Below, piece by piece: positions 24,590 to 35,797 of a stretch of 64,000 nucleotides of DNA. How positions within the stretch are numbered: the stretch's first letter is position 1; each line of letters opens with the position of its first letter. This DNA is from Tetrapyrgos nigripes (Eukaryota > Basidiomycota > Agaricomycetes > Agaricales > Campanellaceae). The notes beneath the pieces are model-generated. The model did not search any database. It was given only the letters and a program-made list of their open reading frames with translations, and was not told the DNA's origin. The stretch spans positions 40,696 through 104,695 of the forward strand of contig JAACJM010000285.1 in NCBI GenBank assembly GCA_013368315.1, in the 5' to 3' direction. The translations under genes and the position numbers were made by a program.

Positions 24590-27500
24590 TTCGTCACCCT
24601 CTCCTTGGACATCCTCTGAGTCCGAGTCCAAGTCCGAGTCCAAGTCCGAGTCCGACGCTGGAAGTTGTCCGCGGACTTCTAGACATCTCGCAAATAAGGT
24701 GCTTTGACCTTCAATCTCCTCCTCCCTCTGTCAAAGCGACTCCTGTACTTTTGGATTGCCTCCATGATGGTCTTCGCGCATTCTCGATCTGTGATCCAGT
24801 CCCACAAAACAAATATATTCTCCCTTGAGTGTAGTTGCCCTGTAAAGAAGCCATAAACAGAAGGATGAACTCGGTCCAGGTAGTTGTCAGGCCCAGCATC
24901 TTCAATTCGGAGACCATGTCCGTGATGAAATTGGAATATATTTCGGCAAACCGAATCTGAAGTTTTTCGTTGACTTCAAGATCTCGTCGTCCCCACGGAA
25001 ATCTAATCCGAGACTGTGAAATAGATTACAGAGATCCAGCTGTGTGAAAGGTCTGTTCTGGGCAAGCTGGTCAAGCCATTCAGTGTAAAGTGCGACCCAC
25101 AGAGACGGTCGAAGTGTCTTTCGGAATAATGGAGAAATAAAGTCGTCCGAAAGATATCGCTTGAGAAGCGTAACTTCCATAGATTGCAACTCCTCCTCCT
25201 CCTCCTCCTCCTCCCCCACCAATCCCCCAACTAATCTGAATGAATGTTAATCAGACTGAGGGTTATCTGGAGGAACAAGATATCAGTGTTCTGTGTGGAG
25301 GAGGTTTTGTCCGAGTCGTCGAGAATCTTCCAGAGTTCCAAAGGGCCGATGGTTGTAGATTTGGCAAAGTAGTGAAAAGAGGAAGGCTGCTTCGCAAGTC
25401 AGTGATTCAGGCATTGTTTCATGACGTATGTTCTGTATAACGCATTCTCCCACTAGACGCCTAGAATCGGATTGATATATGAAATGACTGATCCAGCCTA
25501 GAGTCATGAGGTGTCTTCGCAACAGCCTCCTTTGCCCTTCGACTGAAGTATCGCAGAAAGAGGTTTCTGCCCCAAATAGCAAGATCAGGAATTCAACTGA
25601 GCATCTTTGATAGAAAAGAAGAGCTGCATGTATTTTTCGATCCATAAATCAACCTTGTCGTTGATGGCAGTTGACTGGTCCAACAACCATTCCAACAAGG
25701 TCTCCAATGGAAACATGTAGTTATCTCCAAGCTTCATTGGCAGGTCAACCAAATAGAGAGATGGATGAGGGGGACAGATAATGTCCCATGTGCGTTCAAA
25801 GTCAGGAGGAAGCTCAGAAATGCCCCTCTCCGGAAACACAGTGACAGCCTGGCGGAGATATTCAAAGAGAATAGTTGAGCAGTGTAACATCCCATGTGTC
25901 ATCCAGCTTGAGTGTATCAAGGGCAGCTTCAAGTTCTTCTGGCACTGCTGCAGGGCATGGCTCTGTTGAGTGCTCTACAGACATTCCCCATTTCATCAGG
26001 GCTTTCCCAGCCAGTTCAAGGGTCCTGGGAAGTTTATGATAGTTGCCGAAGATGACAGGTGGAACGTGGTAACTGTTCAAGATACCAATGCTGCCTTATT
26101 TATCCTACTTTCATCAAGACTTTCCCATATCTTGTTCAGGTGTGAGATCTGTTCCCGCAAGGCACTCGCTGAAATGTTCTGGCCTTTTGCCTTTTTCATA
26201 TCATCCAGAATCCTTGAAATCAAGGCTACCACATCCCGAATACAGGACATCCATCTGAAACGCAGTAGGGCAAGGGTGGATGACAAGGACTTTGATGCCT
26301 AAATAACCTTGCAATGTGCAGGAGCAAGTCCTCTGTGAAAGCAAGGTGTGTCTGAACATGTTTTTCATTGAGCATCTGGCTCTTGTCGGTGGCCTGGCGA
26401 GGAGTAACCAATATGTACATTAGAGTGTACATTAGAGAGTAAACTGGCGGCATGCTGCCTTGACCATGGAGTGGGGAGTCCTTCGAGGAGTCCTTCAAGG
26501 GGTCCTTCAGGGCAGGAACAACCTGAGATCTCTTCAGGTACTGGGTAATACGAGATATGATGTTAACCTCTGGATCATCTGACATTATAAGAGGCATTAT
26601 CAGGTCCACATTTGCTTCCCTAATCTTGAAACCATATCGACTGTCATAGTATAAAACATCCTGAATGGCCTCTATCATGGGCAGAAGCTCATTATCGTCT
26701 GTCAACGACTGCATAGTGAAGATGAGGGCCTGCCCGTCACGTTCAGACGTTCCCTGCAAAGACTTTTCCAACAGTGCTTCGCTCAAGGTTGCATCTTGGC
26801 AATGGTCCAGGTCATGCTTGCGAGCTAGAAAGCTACCAAAAGCATTCCCAAGCCGCCAGAGAGCACCTGAAAGTGGCGTGCGGTAAGGAGCGTTGAGCCA
26901 GACCAACGGAATCACTGTAAGTGCTGTGTAGATGAGGAGGAAAACGCCCAGGACGCCTATCATTATGTATGTGATAATGCGATTAACAGGAGAGAGGAAG
27001 GCGACCAAACCCCCAAAGAATAGGAAGAGGGAGAGGTGGAGAAGGAAGGGGATGATGTCGACGAATGAGTGCATGCCGAAGTCACGCAGGCCAAAGTATA
27101 TGTATGCGAAGACTCTGGCTTGACGGATAGGGGATGGCCTCAAATTCGCCTTATGGATGAAATCTCGGGTCCACTGCTGCACGAATATAGCTAGCAGTGA
27201 ACAGGTGAGGGCTAGCGCCAACGAGAGGAACCATAGGACATTGCATATGATGGCCGACGCAGGAGTTTCAAAACTGGGTGGTTCAGACGGTGGAACGGTC
27301 GAGTTGGATAATTGTTGGGATATTTTGGATAGGAGAAAGACAGTATCCTGAGCGGGATCGGGCTGAAGAGTCTTGTAGCTCTCGATAAGAAATGCTGTGA
27401 GGCTGGCAGAGTACAGGGCAGACTTATAGCCAGCACAGTCAGCGTCCGCCCACACTGCTGATAATGATCGACTCACAAAGATCACCATTCCTTCCATGTC

Positions 27501-27785
27501 CCCCTTCCATCCTTCAACCAAAGATTTATCATAACGTTCTGCTTCTCCAATATAGATGCTCCACATTCCAGCACATGCTTGATCATCTGCAGTGGGCTGG
27601 AACCGTTCTGGGCAGTCAAAATACATGAATATGTCTGAACAGTGTTGATATACGGAAGACAACGTACTTTGGGACGGCTTCTTGTCATTGTCCAGACCAG
27701 AGGGAGGAAGAGGAGGGGCAAGAAAGGGATCGGGAGTACCAGGAGGGGAATGATTGGCAGAAAAACCATTTTCCATGTTGTTCAT
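24590..27785 (-). pseudogene. DUF6535-type multispanning membrane protein, copy 2, frameshifted
   Basis: Starts at MNNMENGF (27785). The frame runs through DUF6535 and the transmembrane helices to about 26296, where copy 1 has a longer sequence and this copy loses frame. An intron at 27476-27423 joins VIF to SALYSASLTAFLIESYKTL, restoring the family pattern. An in-frame expansion at about 26476-26514 adds the repeated LKDPLKDSSKDSP. Downstream pieces (QNISASALREQISHLNKIWE, LYLVDLPMKLGDNYMFPLE, LWVALYTEWLDQLAQNRP) continue in changing frames to an acidic tail. The frame is open where copy 1 is broken and the reverse, so the two copies carry independent lesions. Confidence 0.75.
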
Positions 27786-28074
27786 AGCATGGGCCTCCCC
27801 AGGTGCCCTCGAGGATCGCGGTGATTTAAAAACTTTAATGAATGAGAATCCAGAGACACGAAACACTGCAGCACATACGCACCATTCGTCAGCCAGTTGA
27901 AGTTGAAGTGCATCGCTAAAACTCAAGTCCGAGTCTCGTCTGCAGGATGATTGGGAGGAGAAAGAGCGAACACGGGTACGTTGGCACGTTGACTTTGCAG
28001 ATAAAAATACTCTCAACTTAGGCCGAATGGTTGAAGCTGTATGCAGGAGAATCTGGCTCATTCGTATTCTTCAA

Positions 28075-29440
28075 TCATCCAAGAGGTGGCTTACATCCTC
28101 CTCGTCTTCTGAGAGTGAGAGCAAGAGCTGGCTTACATTTCCCTTCAAGAGTAAGAGGAAACAAGACGTTGTTGAAAGAGACGAAGGAAATGGCCTCCGT
28201 CTCTCCGTGGTTATACGTTTAATAAGAATGTGTCCCCCTTCAATCGTTGCCCTTCCCCCTTGAATCGTTACCCGAATACGAATACTAACCCACCTTCCAA
28301 TACAGTTCCTCTACACAGCAGATCAACACATCTACGCTAAACGTTGGGAGGCTCTCGACGATACTACTTTCCCAACCAACAACTCCCTATCCAACCCACT
28401 CAACATCAACATCATCCAAATAATCTCCTAGAACGACTATAATCACATTATATAGGTCCTATCGAGGGGCTTTCTCAGTGGGGAGTGAGGCTTGGACGGG
28501 GCATAGGCATGCTGGTGAGTCGGGGTGTTTTCTTCTTTCTCGCCTACCCTACCTACCCTTCTTTGACTCTTATTCTTACGAACACTGAATGCTAACAATG
28601 TTTCTTTTGTCTTCCCCTTCCTTCTGTTATCCTTCTAGCCTGGTTCCCTCTAACATTCTACTACACCTCTGCGTTTAAAAACGGTGGACAGTATCCCGAC
28701 GAAAAGTTGGTTATATGGTCAAGAACACATTCTGTTCACGCTCAAGTAGGTGACCCGGTGGGGGAAGTGACGGGGAGGAAATTGGTGAGTATTTTAATCA
28801 TTTTTTTCGACACTTTTTCGTTTTTTGTTTGATTGACTACGAAAGCTAATGTATATACTTATGCGTGCGTGCATTAGGTCGAAGACAGTGTCTGGGCTAT
28901 CACACTGTTGGCTGAGCCTGCGAATGTGACGTTTGAGGTGTATGCTTATACAGATACACCTTCCTCGTCGAACGATAACATCATCTCCTCCCAAACATTC
29001 TCAGTACAAGCTGGACTGACTAAACTTGCTATGCCGATTGGGTTTCTCGATGGGGATGGGGATGGGGGGTACAGAGTTTGAGTGTTCGAGCGTTGTGAGG
29101 TCTGCGTCTGCTTCGCGTTCGCGTCCAGTTTTGGAGTCCCAAGACAAAGACAAAGACAAAGACACCCAACAGAACCAGGATACAACAGACACAGATACGG
29201 ATACAGACATAAACACAGACACGCTGGTAATGCAACTAGACACTGGCAATCCCAAACCCTCCTTAATTCCGATTCCGACCCCAACTCCAACCCCAACATG
29301 AACGCAGGAAACGGACAGGGAGACGGACAGGACAAGGCGCGAGTCCAAACCTATCCCCCTTGGTATTTGTCGTCAAGAATCCAGAGAAGTATAATCATGA
29401 CGCTCGGGCTGGGTGTGTTAGTTCTTCGGGGGCGGGGTAT
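28075..29440 (+). pseudogene. GH71 alpha-1,3-glucanase, copy D, 3' fragment
   Basis: Counterpart of copy B in the second block. It begins in the Ser-rich linker (SSSSESESKSWLTFPFK) and includes MASVSPW, a stop before WNDY (near 28428), GGQYPD, LVIWSRTHS and the last exon with AEPANVTFEVYAYTDTPSSS. A 1-nt difference near 29068 changes the frame of the linker relative to B. It ends at about 29440 with a GCVSSSG-like piece. Confidence 0.75.
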
Positions 29441-29924
29441 TAGGGCGTCGAGGGGATGATGATGATATGGATGGGGAAGGGCATGTGGATGTGGATGTGG
29501 TGTGGATGATGGCCCGGATGTAGATGTAGCAGCGGTACTGCCTCGTCTGGTCTGGTCTGGTCTTCGTCTCACCTTTCATCGTCCATCCTCCATGGTCCCG
29601 TCCCTTTGACCGTTTTTGTCTTTCCTTCCTTTCTTCCTTGCTCTCTTTTCCTCGATGTCATTTCTAGAATTCTTTGAATTGGTCAGCATTAGATTGTATG
29701 TATGTGTACGGTACAGTATAGAGTGTAGAGTGTAACGCTAGCCGCCGTAGCGTATGTAGCGTAGTTTAAAGTGTTCAATGTTCAATATCTACACATCGAT
29801 ATACTTGCATGTAATGATTCCTTCAAGTTCTTGAGGTTGTAGCAATGAAAAAGAACGAAAACAAGCAAGAATAATGCCATGTACATTCTTTTCAGCCTGT
29901 TATCCTCTTCAAGTTCCCGAATCT

Positions 29925-30098
29925 TCTCTCAACACGAAGTGATGCACCATCGTCTGCCAGCCGCTGGAAGGAAAGACGTTGCGGCATCTCTTGTTGGAGC
30001 ACTCTTTCGTGTCCATGGTCGAGTCGTCAAAACGCGGTCGGGAGACCGACGCCTACATAGGTTTGACTCGAGAAATGGAAATGGAAACCTTACTCGTA
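29925..30098 (+). other. Possible orphan exon
   Basis: A frame with protein-like content (CTIVCQPLEGKTLRHLLLEH, SFVSMVESSKRGRETDAYIG, LTREMEMETLL) ends at a GTAAGT donor at about 30099. A TGA precedes the Cys. No partner exon was found, because the sequence after 30110 matches the spacer at about 13440-13660. It may be an exon of a disrupted gene; the family is unknown. Confidence 0.25.
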
Positions 30099-30287
30099 AG
30101 TACTCGTTACGACTCAAATATTTTATATCCGTCTTCAAAGTCTAATCTGTATCATGAATTCCATCCTTCCAGCCTTGATACTTATGCACTTATGTTCCAT
30201 CCTTTCTGACCTGCTCATTATTGGTCGTCCTCGTCACCGTTCTGTCCGTAATTTGTCAACAAAGTTGACGATACGTGATACATATAC

Positions 30288-32088
30288 ATGATACATCTTC
30301 CTCCTGTATCAAGTTCCAATCCGTTCAGCAAACGCATACGTGTAGACGCTACAATAGCCTCTCGCTTTTCTCTTTCCTCTTCATCCTCAGGAGACTCTTC
30401 AGACTCCTCAGATACCGGCTCCGCCTACGCCATCGAACTCAACTCAGACCCTCTCACTCTCCAACCACTCCCTCCTTCCGGTCTCGCTACATACACCTCT
30501 CCCCTCCTCCCCGCCGACTCCGTGGATCACAACCTCATCTACGTATCCGGTAACACCGACGTTTGATTATGCGGTGATTACTGCTGGGAATCAGACGACT
30601 TTACGTGGTAAAAATATCGTCGTAGATGATATGGATGTGTACTCTGAAGATCCATCTGGTACTGGGAATGGTGGAACCGGTGGACTTGGCCATGTGTTAC
30701 AGTACAAAGGCAACTGGGGTGTGTTGAGTCCAAAGACGTTCGTACTGGATAATCAAACGCCGGTACAGTCGTATATGAATACGACTCATTGGGCTTGGGG
30801 GTTGGTGATTTCGGTGAAGATTTCGTTTGCAGGTTAGTCTCTTATGTTATGATTCTTTTATTAAGCGCACAGAATTCACCGTTCCTTTACTCTTTTACTC
30901 TTCTAGGAACGTCGATCTCCTTGTATCGCACCATCCCCAGTTCCTCATCCACTGCTTCTTCTACTAGCTCTATCAACGACGGCAACATAACCCTCTCCTA
31001 CACTCTCGACTCCAATTCTCCCATCAACCTAACACTTCCTCTTAGATCCAACTCTGACACTCCTATCCCACTTTCTAAATTCCTGGAATTGGAGTTTAAC
31101 CCTCTGTACTCAGAGCAGAAGGTCAATGGGCGATACACACGTTGGAGGTTATGATTGCAGAGATTCGGTATATAGGGGATGACACGTCCGAGGGGGCATC
31201 TGGGTCTGGGTCTGGGGTAGACTCAGCAAGTGGATCTTCATCGACGCCTACTGGATCTTGATCTTCTCTGGCTGCGTCTCCTACTCCTCCTGTCGATTCC
31301 GAGTCTTCTTCCCCAGCCGATGTCATTACATACACGGCCGACGCTTCTTCTCCCTCGCCCTCGTCGTCATACTACTTCGTCGGTACCCAAATCGAAGGCC
31401 AATCATCCGACCCCAATACCAACTCCAACTCCAAACAATTCACAGACCCAAAACAACTAGGCGGCACTCAACCCCATACTCCAGGTTTCGGTCTCGATTT
31501 CATCACTTGCCAAGCAGCCTATGATGACATCGCTTCCATGCCTCTGTGCAATGCAAGGTCGAAGGCCCGAGTTCGGATTTAACTTCCGGATCCATGGGTG
31601 CTACAAATCCAGCTGTCGTCGGCTGGGTGTTGGGTAGTGTAGGATTGCTATTACTCGCATTGGGAACGGTGGTGTATGGGCGTAAAAGGAACGCGATGAG
31701 GAAGAGGAAGGCTCCAAGTTTTGCACAGGGGCAGACGCAGACGCACGAAAAGTCTGGCTCTTCGGAGAAGGACAAGGAATACGGCACGTTGAGAACGCTT
31801 GCTGGAAGGAGTCGGACGGACAACTTGAAGGCGAATTTGAATTTGTATTGTAAAGGACGGGGGTGCTCCTGGAAGGTAGAGTCACCGTTACCTTTGATAC
31901 TTGGAAGTTCTGGAGGAGTAGCAGAGGAATTTGAAAAGGTCAACCTCTCGTACACGTTGCAGACCCAACGGCTTACGGGGGAATCGCATCTGGCACTGGC
32001 ACTAGAATCGGATATGAACATGGACATGGACAAGGACAGTTTCACGGACTCTCACTCATCAGCGTACACACTCCCGTTCATCGAGTGA
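30288..32088 (+). pseudogene. Single-pass membrane protein with Ser/Thr-rich ectodomain, frame-disrupted
   Basis: Pieces in order: VDHNLIYVSGN, then in a shifted frame TFDYAVITAGNQTTLRGKN, NTTHWAWG, after an intron (about 30833-30906) GTSISLYRTIPSSSSTASST and NITLSYTLDSN. A further shift gives HTLEVMIAEIRYIGDDTSEG, a Ser/Thr/Pro-rich stalk, TYTADASSPSPSSSYYFVG, and from 31594 MGATNPAVVGWVLGSVGLLL followed by GRKRNAMRKRK. The last part is a transmembrane helix with a basic cytosolic start and an acidic tail to 32088. This layout is common among uncharacterised Agaricomycete surface proteins. Two frame changes (about 30562 and 31125) suggest decay; a missed intron could explain one. Confidence 0.5.
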
Positions 32089-33388
32089 ATTTCGGTGACG
32101 AAAACGCTGGAGCGATTTCCTTACCCACTATCACTATAGCAAGGACCCCAAGCGACGTTAGGAGGAATAGACGTCAGTATAGCAATGACAATGCCGATGC
32201 CAACTCTGTTTCGGACGATGAAGGCTTGGATCATTCCGATATTGATTCCTTCACTATTGTTTGGGATGGTGACTAGATGAAATATTTGCACTGACTCTAC
32301 TCTCTTTGCTATGTAGACATTCCGGATTGCCTGAGATTTCAGATGAGGAATACGAGGAGTTTCTCACTGAAGATCGTCGTGCCCTAGAGGAAGTCTTGTC
32401 CCTAACGAATACACTCCCTGATCGGGTCCCGGAAAAACCGTCAACACTTCTCCTTTCCAACGACGATTTCGAGCAGGTATCGGTGGACTCTTTGGTTGCA
32501 TTGCGTGCAAAGCATGAGACATTTCATGCAGTTCACGCTATTCGTACCCGCGGCAGAGTCATACCTGCATCATCTCCACCCAATCCAGGAGAAAGCCTTC
32601 GAAAACAAATCACACGGGCATTCTACGATGAAATGAAGTTATCAGAGAACCGAGGGATCACCACAGGGCATGGGAGACGTATCTGCTGGCAGGAGAAACA
32701 GACACTCACCGGTAATGCTGCCAGCGCTGCTGCAGTTGCGACGACAACAGCGAATACGGTAAGTTGGGTGCGCTCTTTGCTGCATATCGGCTTGTTCTGA
32801 ATCATTCTGCGTTAGGCTTCATTCAAACGAAAACGGATATTTCTTCAATACCAAGTCCCGTTGTACCAGGATGGCGTTGACACTGCGAGGGTCACTCAAA
32901 TCCATCCTCTTCGTATTGGCTCTTTTCGACTGATAGCGGTATACTATACCTTGGCCAAGGTGAGCCTTCTATCTTACACATATATTATTCTACTAACGGC
33001 ATGTACATGCAGTGCTCATCATGTACTCAAAAGGCGGTGGCAAAAATGGCAAACATGCTGCACTGAGGCAGCAAACATCACTGTACAGGTTTTTGAATTC
33101 CATAGTCGCACTTTATTCAACAATCCTCTTTTGATGCATCCCTTCGGCTTCGGAACAAAAGCTTTTGCAGTTTTTCCATCCGAAGTCTTTTTCAAGTATC
33201 TGGCGCGGATATTATGTGTTCATATTTACAAGGCAGCACGGCAACCATGCGTGTGTAGACGACAGATGATATGGCGGCCTATCAAGCACTGTCTTCTCAT
33301 GGACGAGATTGGTGCCTGCTATGAAGGCTTTTCGCAGCCGGAAGGAGCAGGAGCAGGAGGGGCTGAGGAGGACATTGACGTTGATTGA
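32085..33388 (+). CDS. Orphan multi-exon gene, structure uncertain
   Basis: Acidic first part (SVSDDEGLDHSDIDSFTIVW). After a probable intron come HSGLPEISDEEYEEFLTEDR, LALRAKHETFHAVHAI-like sequence and FYDEMKLSENRGITTGHGRR up to about 32760. A GT/AG intron then leads to ASFKRKRIFLQYQVPLYQDG and HPLRIGSFRLIAVYYTLAK, with another intron at about 32960-33011. The last segment to 33388 ends in a Gly/Glu/Asp-rich tail. I do not recognise the family, and the phase at the first intron does not fit neatly. It could be two gene remnants. Confidence 0.35.
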
Positions 33389-33562
33389 TCAATGTATTTC
33401 ATTTGTTGTATAGCTAGATAGCGTAGTACTAGTACAGCTTAATACTCAACAAAGAAGTGTTGTTTTTCCGCCTCTGTAACTCTCTATAGGAAGCTCTAAG
33501 GCCTGTATCAGGTTCGTATAAAAACTGGCCCCATACCCTCTGATTCTGGTTCGTATACTAAG

Positions 33563-33882
33563 ATGCGGATTCGGCTGATTTTGTGGAAAAACCTGTCCTC
33601 TACCTGCGAGACGGCGCTTAATTCATCTCCATCTCCTTCCGTTCCATTAACCGCACCAGATGAAGGGGAATCCAAAAAGAAACTCCTATACTCAGACACA
33701 TTCTCACAAACCGCTCGAACTTGGTCCAACTCATCCGCTTTGGCGAGTTGGTTATTCCCCTCGGGGAACGATTTCGTACGTTGTTCTTTAGAGAGCTCGA
33801 TGTTGAAAGAGTTAATGGTGATGTTGGCTGTACGACGGTCTGATTCGAAAGAGAGGATGCGTTGCATGACGTCAGCGATAGC
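33563..33882 (-). pseudogene. VMA6: V-ATPase subunit d (Vma6) fragment
   Basis: Read leftwards: ADVMQRILSFESDRRTANIT, INSFNIELSKEQR, FPEGNNQLAKADELDQVRAV and CENVSEYRSFFLDS, ending near EDRFF. These match the conserved middle of the V-ATPase V0 subunit d (FEADRRxINITINSFxTELSKxxR ... PEGxxxLAxADxxDQVxAVCE ... YRSFF), as known for the family. Subunit d joins the V0 ring to the V1 stalk at the vacuolar membrane. Residues between the SKEQR and PEGNN motifs are missing and both ends are absent, so it is a gene scrap. It overlaps GH71 copy E, suggesting a fusion point at about 33865-33882. A shorter relic of the same segment precedes GH71 copy A at about 3005-3050. Confidence 0.65.
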
Positions 33883-34519
33883 TTTCTCTAAATATGTTGT
33901 TGTTCATCATATGGTCGGTAGCACATTTCCTTACACTATTCAAGGTCAGTCCGGGTCTTTTCTCCTTACGCCCACCTAACCCCCTTCGCAGACTGGTCAG
34001 ACGACATCTCCCTAGCCTCTAAACACAACATCGACGGCTTCGCTCTCAACATCGGCTCAGACCCATGGCAACCTGACCGCGTCGCCGATGCATAGCAAGC
34101 CGCTCTTCAATCCGGGTTGGATTTCATCCTTGGATATGTCCTCCTTCCTTGTGCTTCTCCTACCGATGCACAAGCTTTACGTTCACTCGTTCTCAAATTC
34201 GCCGGTCATCCTAATCAACTGAGGTATTCAAAAACCTCTCCGGATCCACTTCCACTCGTATCGACCTTTTCGGGGGAAGCTTGTACGTTTGGACAAGATT
34301 CCCCTTTGAATGGATGGAGTAGTCAGCTCACTCAACATGATGAGTTGAAGGGAAAGATTACTTTTGTCCCTTCGTTTTTTATGGATCCGAATTCGTTTAA
34401 CGAGTTTGTGGATGGGGGGGTTATGGATGGGGATTTTAATGTGTGTACCAATTATTTCTTTCTTTTCGTTATGCTAATCTTTATGGACAGTGGAACGGAG
34501 CTTGGCCAGTTACGAGTCC
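33865..34519 (+). pseudogene. GH71 alpha-1,3-glucanase, copy E, 5' fragment
   Basis: Carries the best exon 1: FSKYVVVHHMVGSTFPYTIQ (33880s-33945). A GT/AG intron and the DWSDDISLASKHNIDGFALN exon follow, in which a TAG replaces a codon after RVADA (about 34094). Next come LPCASPTDAQALRSLVLKFA, LTQHDELKGKITFVPSFFMD, NSFNEFVDGGVMDGDFN and an intron, then WNGAW cut at 34519. The shared frameshift after GLDF (about 34124) is present. Everything 3' of WNGAW is missing. Confidence 0.75.
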
Positions 34520-34558
34520 GAAATGAAATGAAGGACGAGTCTTACAGTCCACTTTCGC

Positions 34559-34889
34559 GGCAACGTTAAGCCTACATTTTTGCAAATACAGCCAAACAAC
34601 CCACTTTAGAGGAGCATGGCAGCGTTAAGCCTACATTTCTTTTATTTGTTCCGTATTTGGCTCTTCCGCGTGACACAGCCACAACTACCTCCTACCTCCC
34701 TGCACTCTATGGCAACGTTAAGCCTGCAAATTTGCAAATAACGCCAAACATCTGCCCAACCAGTGAGCGCGGCAATGTTAAGCCTACAATTTTGCAAACA
34801 ATACCAAATACCAAACAGCTGACGATATCTAGTGAGCGCGGCAATGTTAAGCCGCTACGATTTTGGCTATCACGGCAACGTTCAGCCTG
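34559..34889. repeat. Six dispersed copies of GGCAACGTTAAGCCTRC
   Basis: Copies start at 34559, 34619, 34711, 34771, 34840 and 34873. The consensus is GGCAAYGTTAAGCCTRCA with few mismatches. Spacings are 60, 92, 60, 69 and 33 bp. The core AACGTT is palindromic and the GGC/GCC ends are inverted. Several copies are followed by a TTTGCAAAT-like stretch. There is no coding frame. Confidence 0.8.
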
Positions 34890-34928
34890 CAAGATTTATC
34901 AACATCATCAAATAATATGGAAGTACGG

Positions 34929-35144
34929 AGCAACGGCTAGGTTCGGAACAAGCCCCGCGAAGTTCCGGCCTTCGCTAGAAGGGGCTTGCGTCAAAGTGCT
35001 TTAGTCGTTCTACGAGCCCTTCAAAAACGGCAGTTTGCAGCAAGCCCCTTCTCTGAAGGCACGTCAATAACGATAAACAATAAAGTGCCGCAAACAAATC
35101 TGACCAATCAGAGAAGGGGCTCGGAACGAAACTAAGCAACGGCT
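34929..35144. mobile_element. MITE-like non-autonomous element with 10-bp direct repeats
   Basis: AGCAACGGCT stands at 34929-34938 and again, identical, at 35135-35144, bracketing 196 bp. The inner ends are imperfect inverted repeats (GTTCGGAACAAGCCCC versus the complement of GGGGCTCGGAACGAAAC). Inside, AGAAGGGGCTTGC (34977-34989) is perfectly inverted at 35040-35052. No coding capacity. A 9-11 bp target duplication with terminal repeats is typical of Mutator-like elements; that assignment is inference. Confidence 0.55.
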
Positions 35145-35797
35145 TGGTTGACCCATCACTGGTCGGCTATCCTTTGTCATCGTCGACCTGGTTGTATCCG
35201 GCTCCTGCCAATGACCGGCTACCTCGAGCTAGGCTTATACATATCGTTTTCATTTATGTCTCGTACTCTTAATCGTTTTTATAACCTCTCGACGTCTACA
35301 AGCTGCAAGCTACAATATTTGTTTTCGTTTCAAGAAACCGGAGCGTCTGTCATTGTAAGTGCTTTCATCCTCTCTCTAGCCTCACTCTCTTCTTCTTTGT
35401 CATGATCGATCCCTTTGCGCTTCAGTCCAATCATGCTCTGGGCGTACATTGTGGGAGCGGCATTTTTCTTGGCTGCATCCTAGACAATTTAGATGGCCGA
35501 GGGGTGGGTAGCCAATAGGGAGGTAAATTGGTGGGTAAATGGTAAGAATAGATTCGACTAATGGCGGATGAATGCAGCTTACCACGACAAACTGGTCGCA
35601 CAGTCTAGTTATGCGCCTCAATGTGCCGTACGTCTTAGCAGACGCTGGGAACCTCGATGTAGCGGGAAACACCGATAGGTTTAGACTGATTGCGACCTCC
35701 ACTATGTCCTCATCACGGAAACGTTCCGGGCTGATAGCTCTGAACCTGAACCGAGTCTAAAGTAAGTGCTACGGTGTTTGAACAGTTCAGAAGCGGC
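35145..35797. other. Spacer without recognised gene
   Basis: I see no supportable coding frame or repeat. A short CT-rich stretch lies at about 35370-35400. Confidence 0.4.

Noticed and set aside
31503..32045. 180-codon minus-strand frame antisense to the membrane-protein tail
   Set aside because: The plus strand has a clear transmembrane helix and basic stop-transfer segment; the minus frame is its shadow.
33563..33979. Plus-strand 138-codon frame joining the Vma6 region to GH71 exon 1
   Set aside because: The left part matches Vma6 on the opposite strand, so the plus frame there is accidental.
1..34500. Repeat-induced point mutation (RIP) as cause of decay
   Set aside because: Lesions are mainly indels; copies do not show an obvious excess of C-to-T changes or TpA by eye. 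A dinucleotide count would decide.
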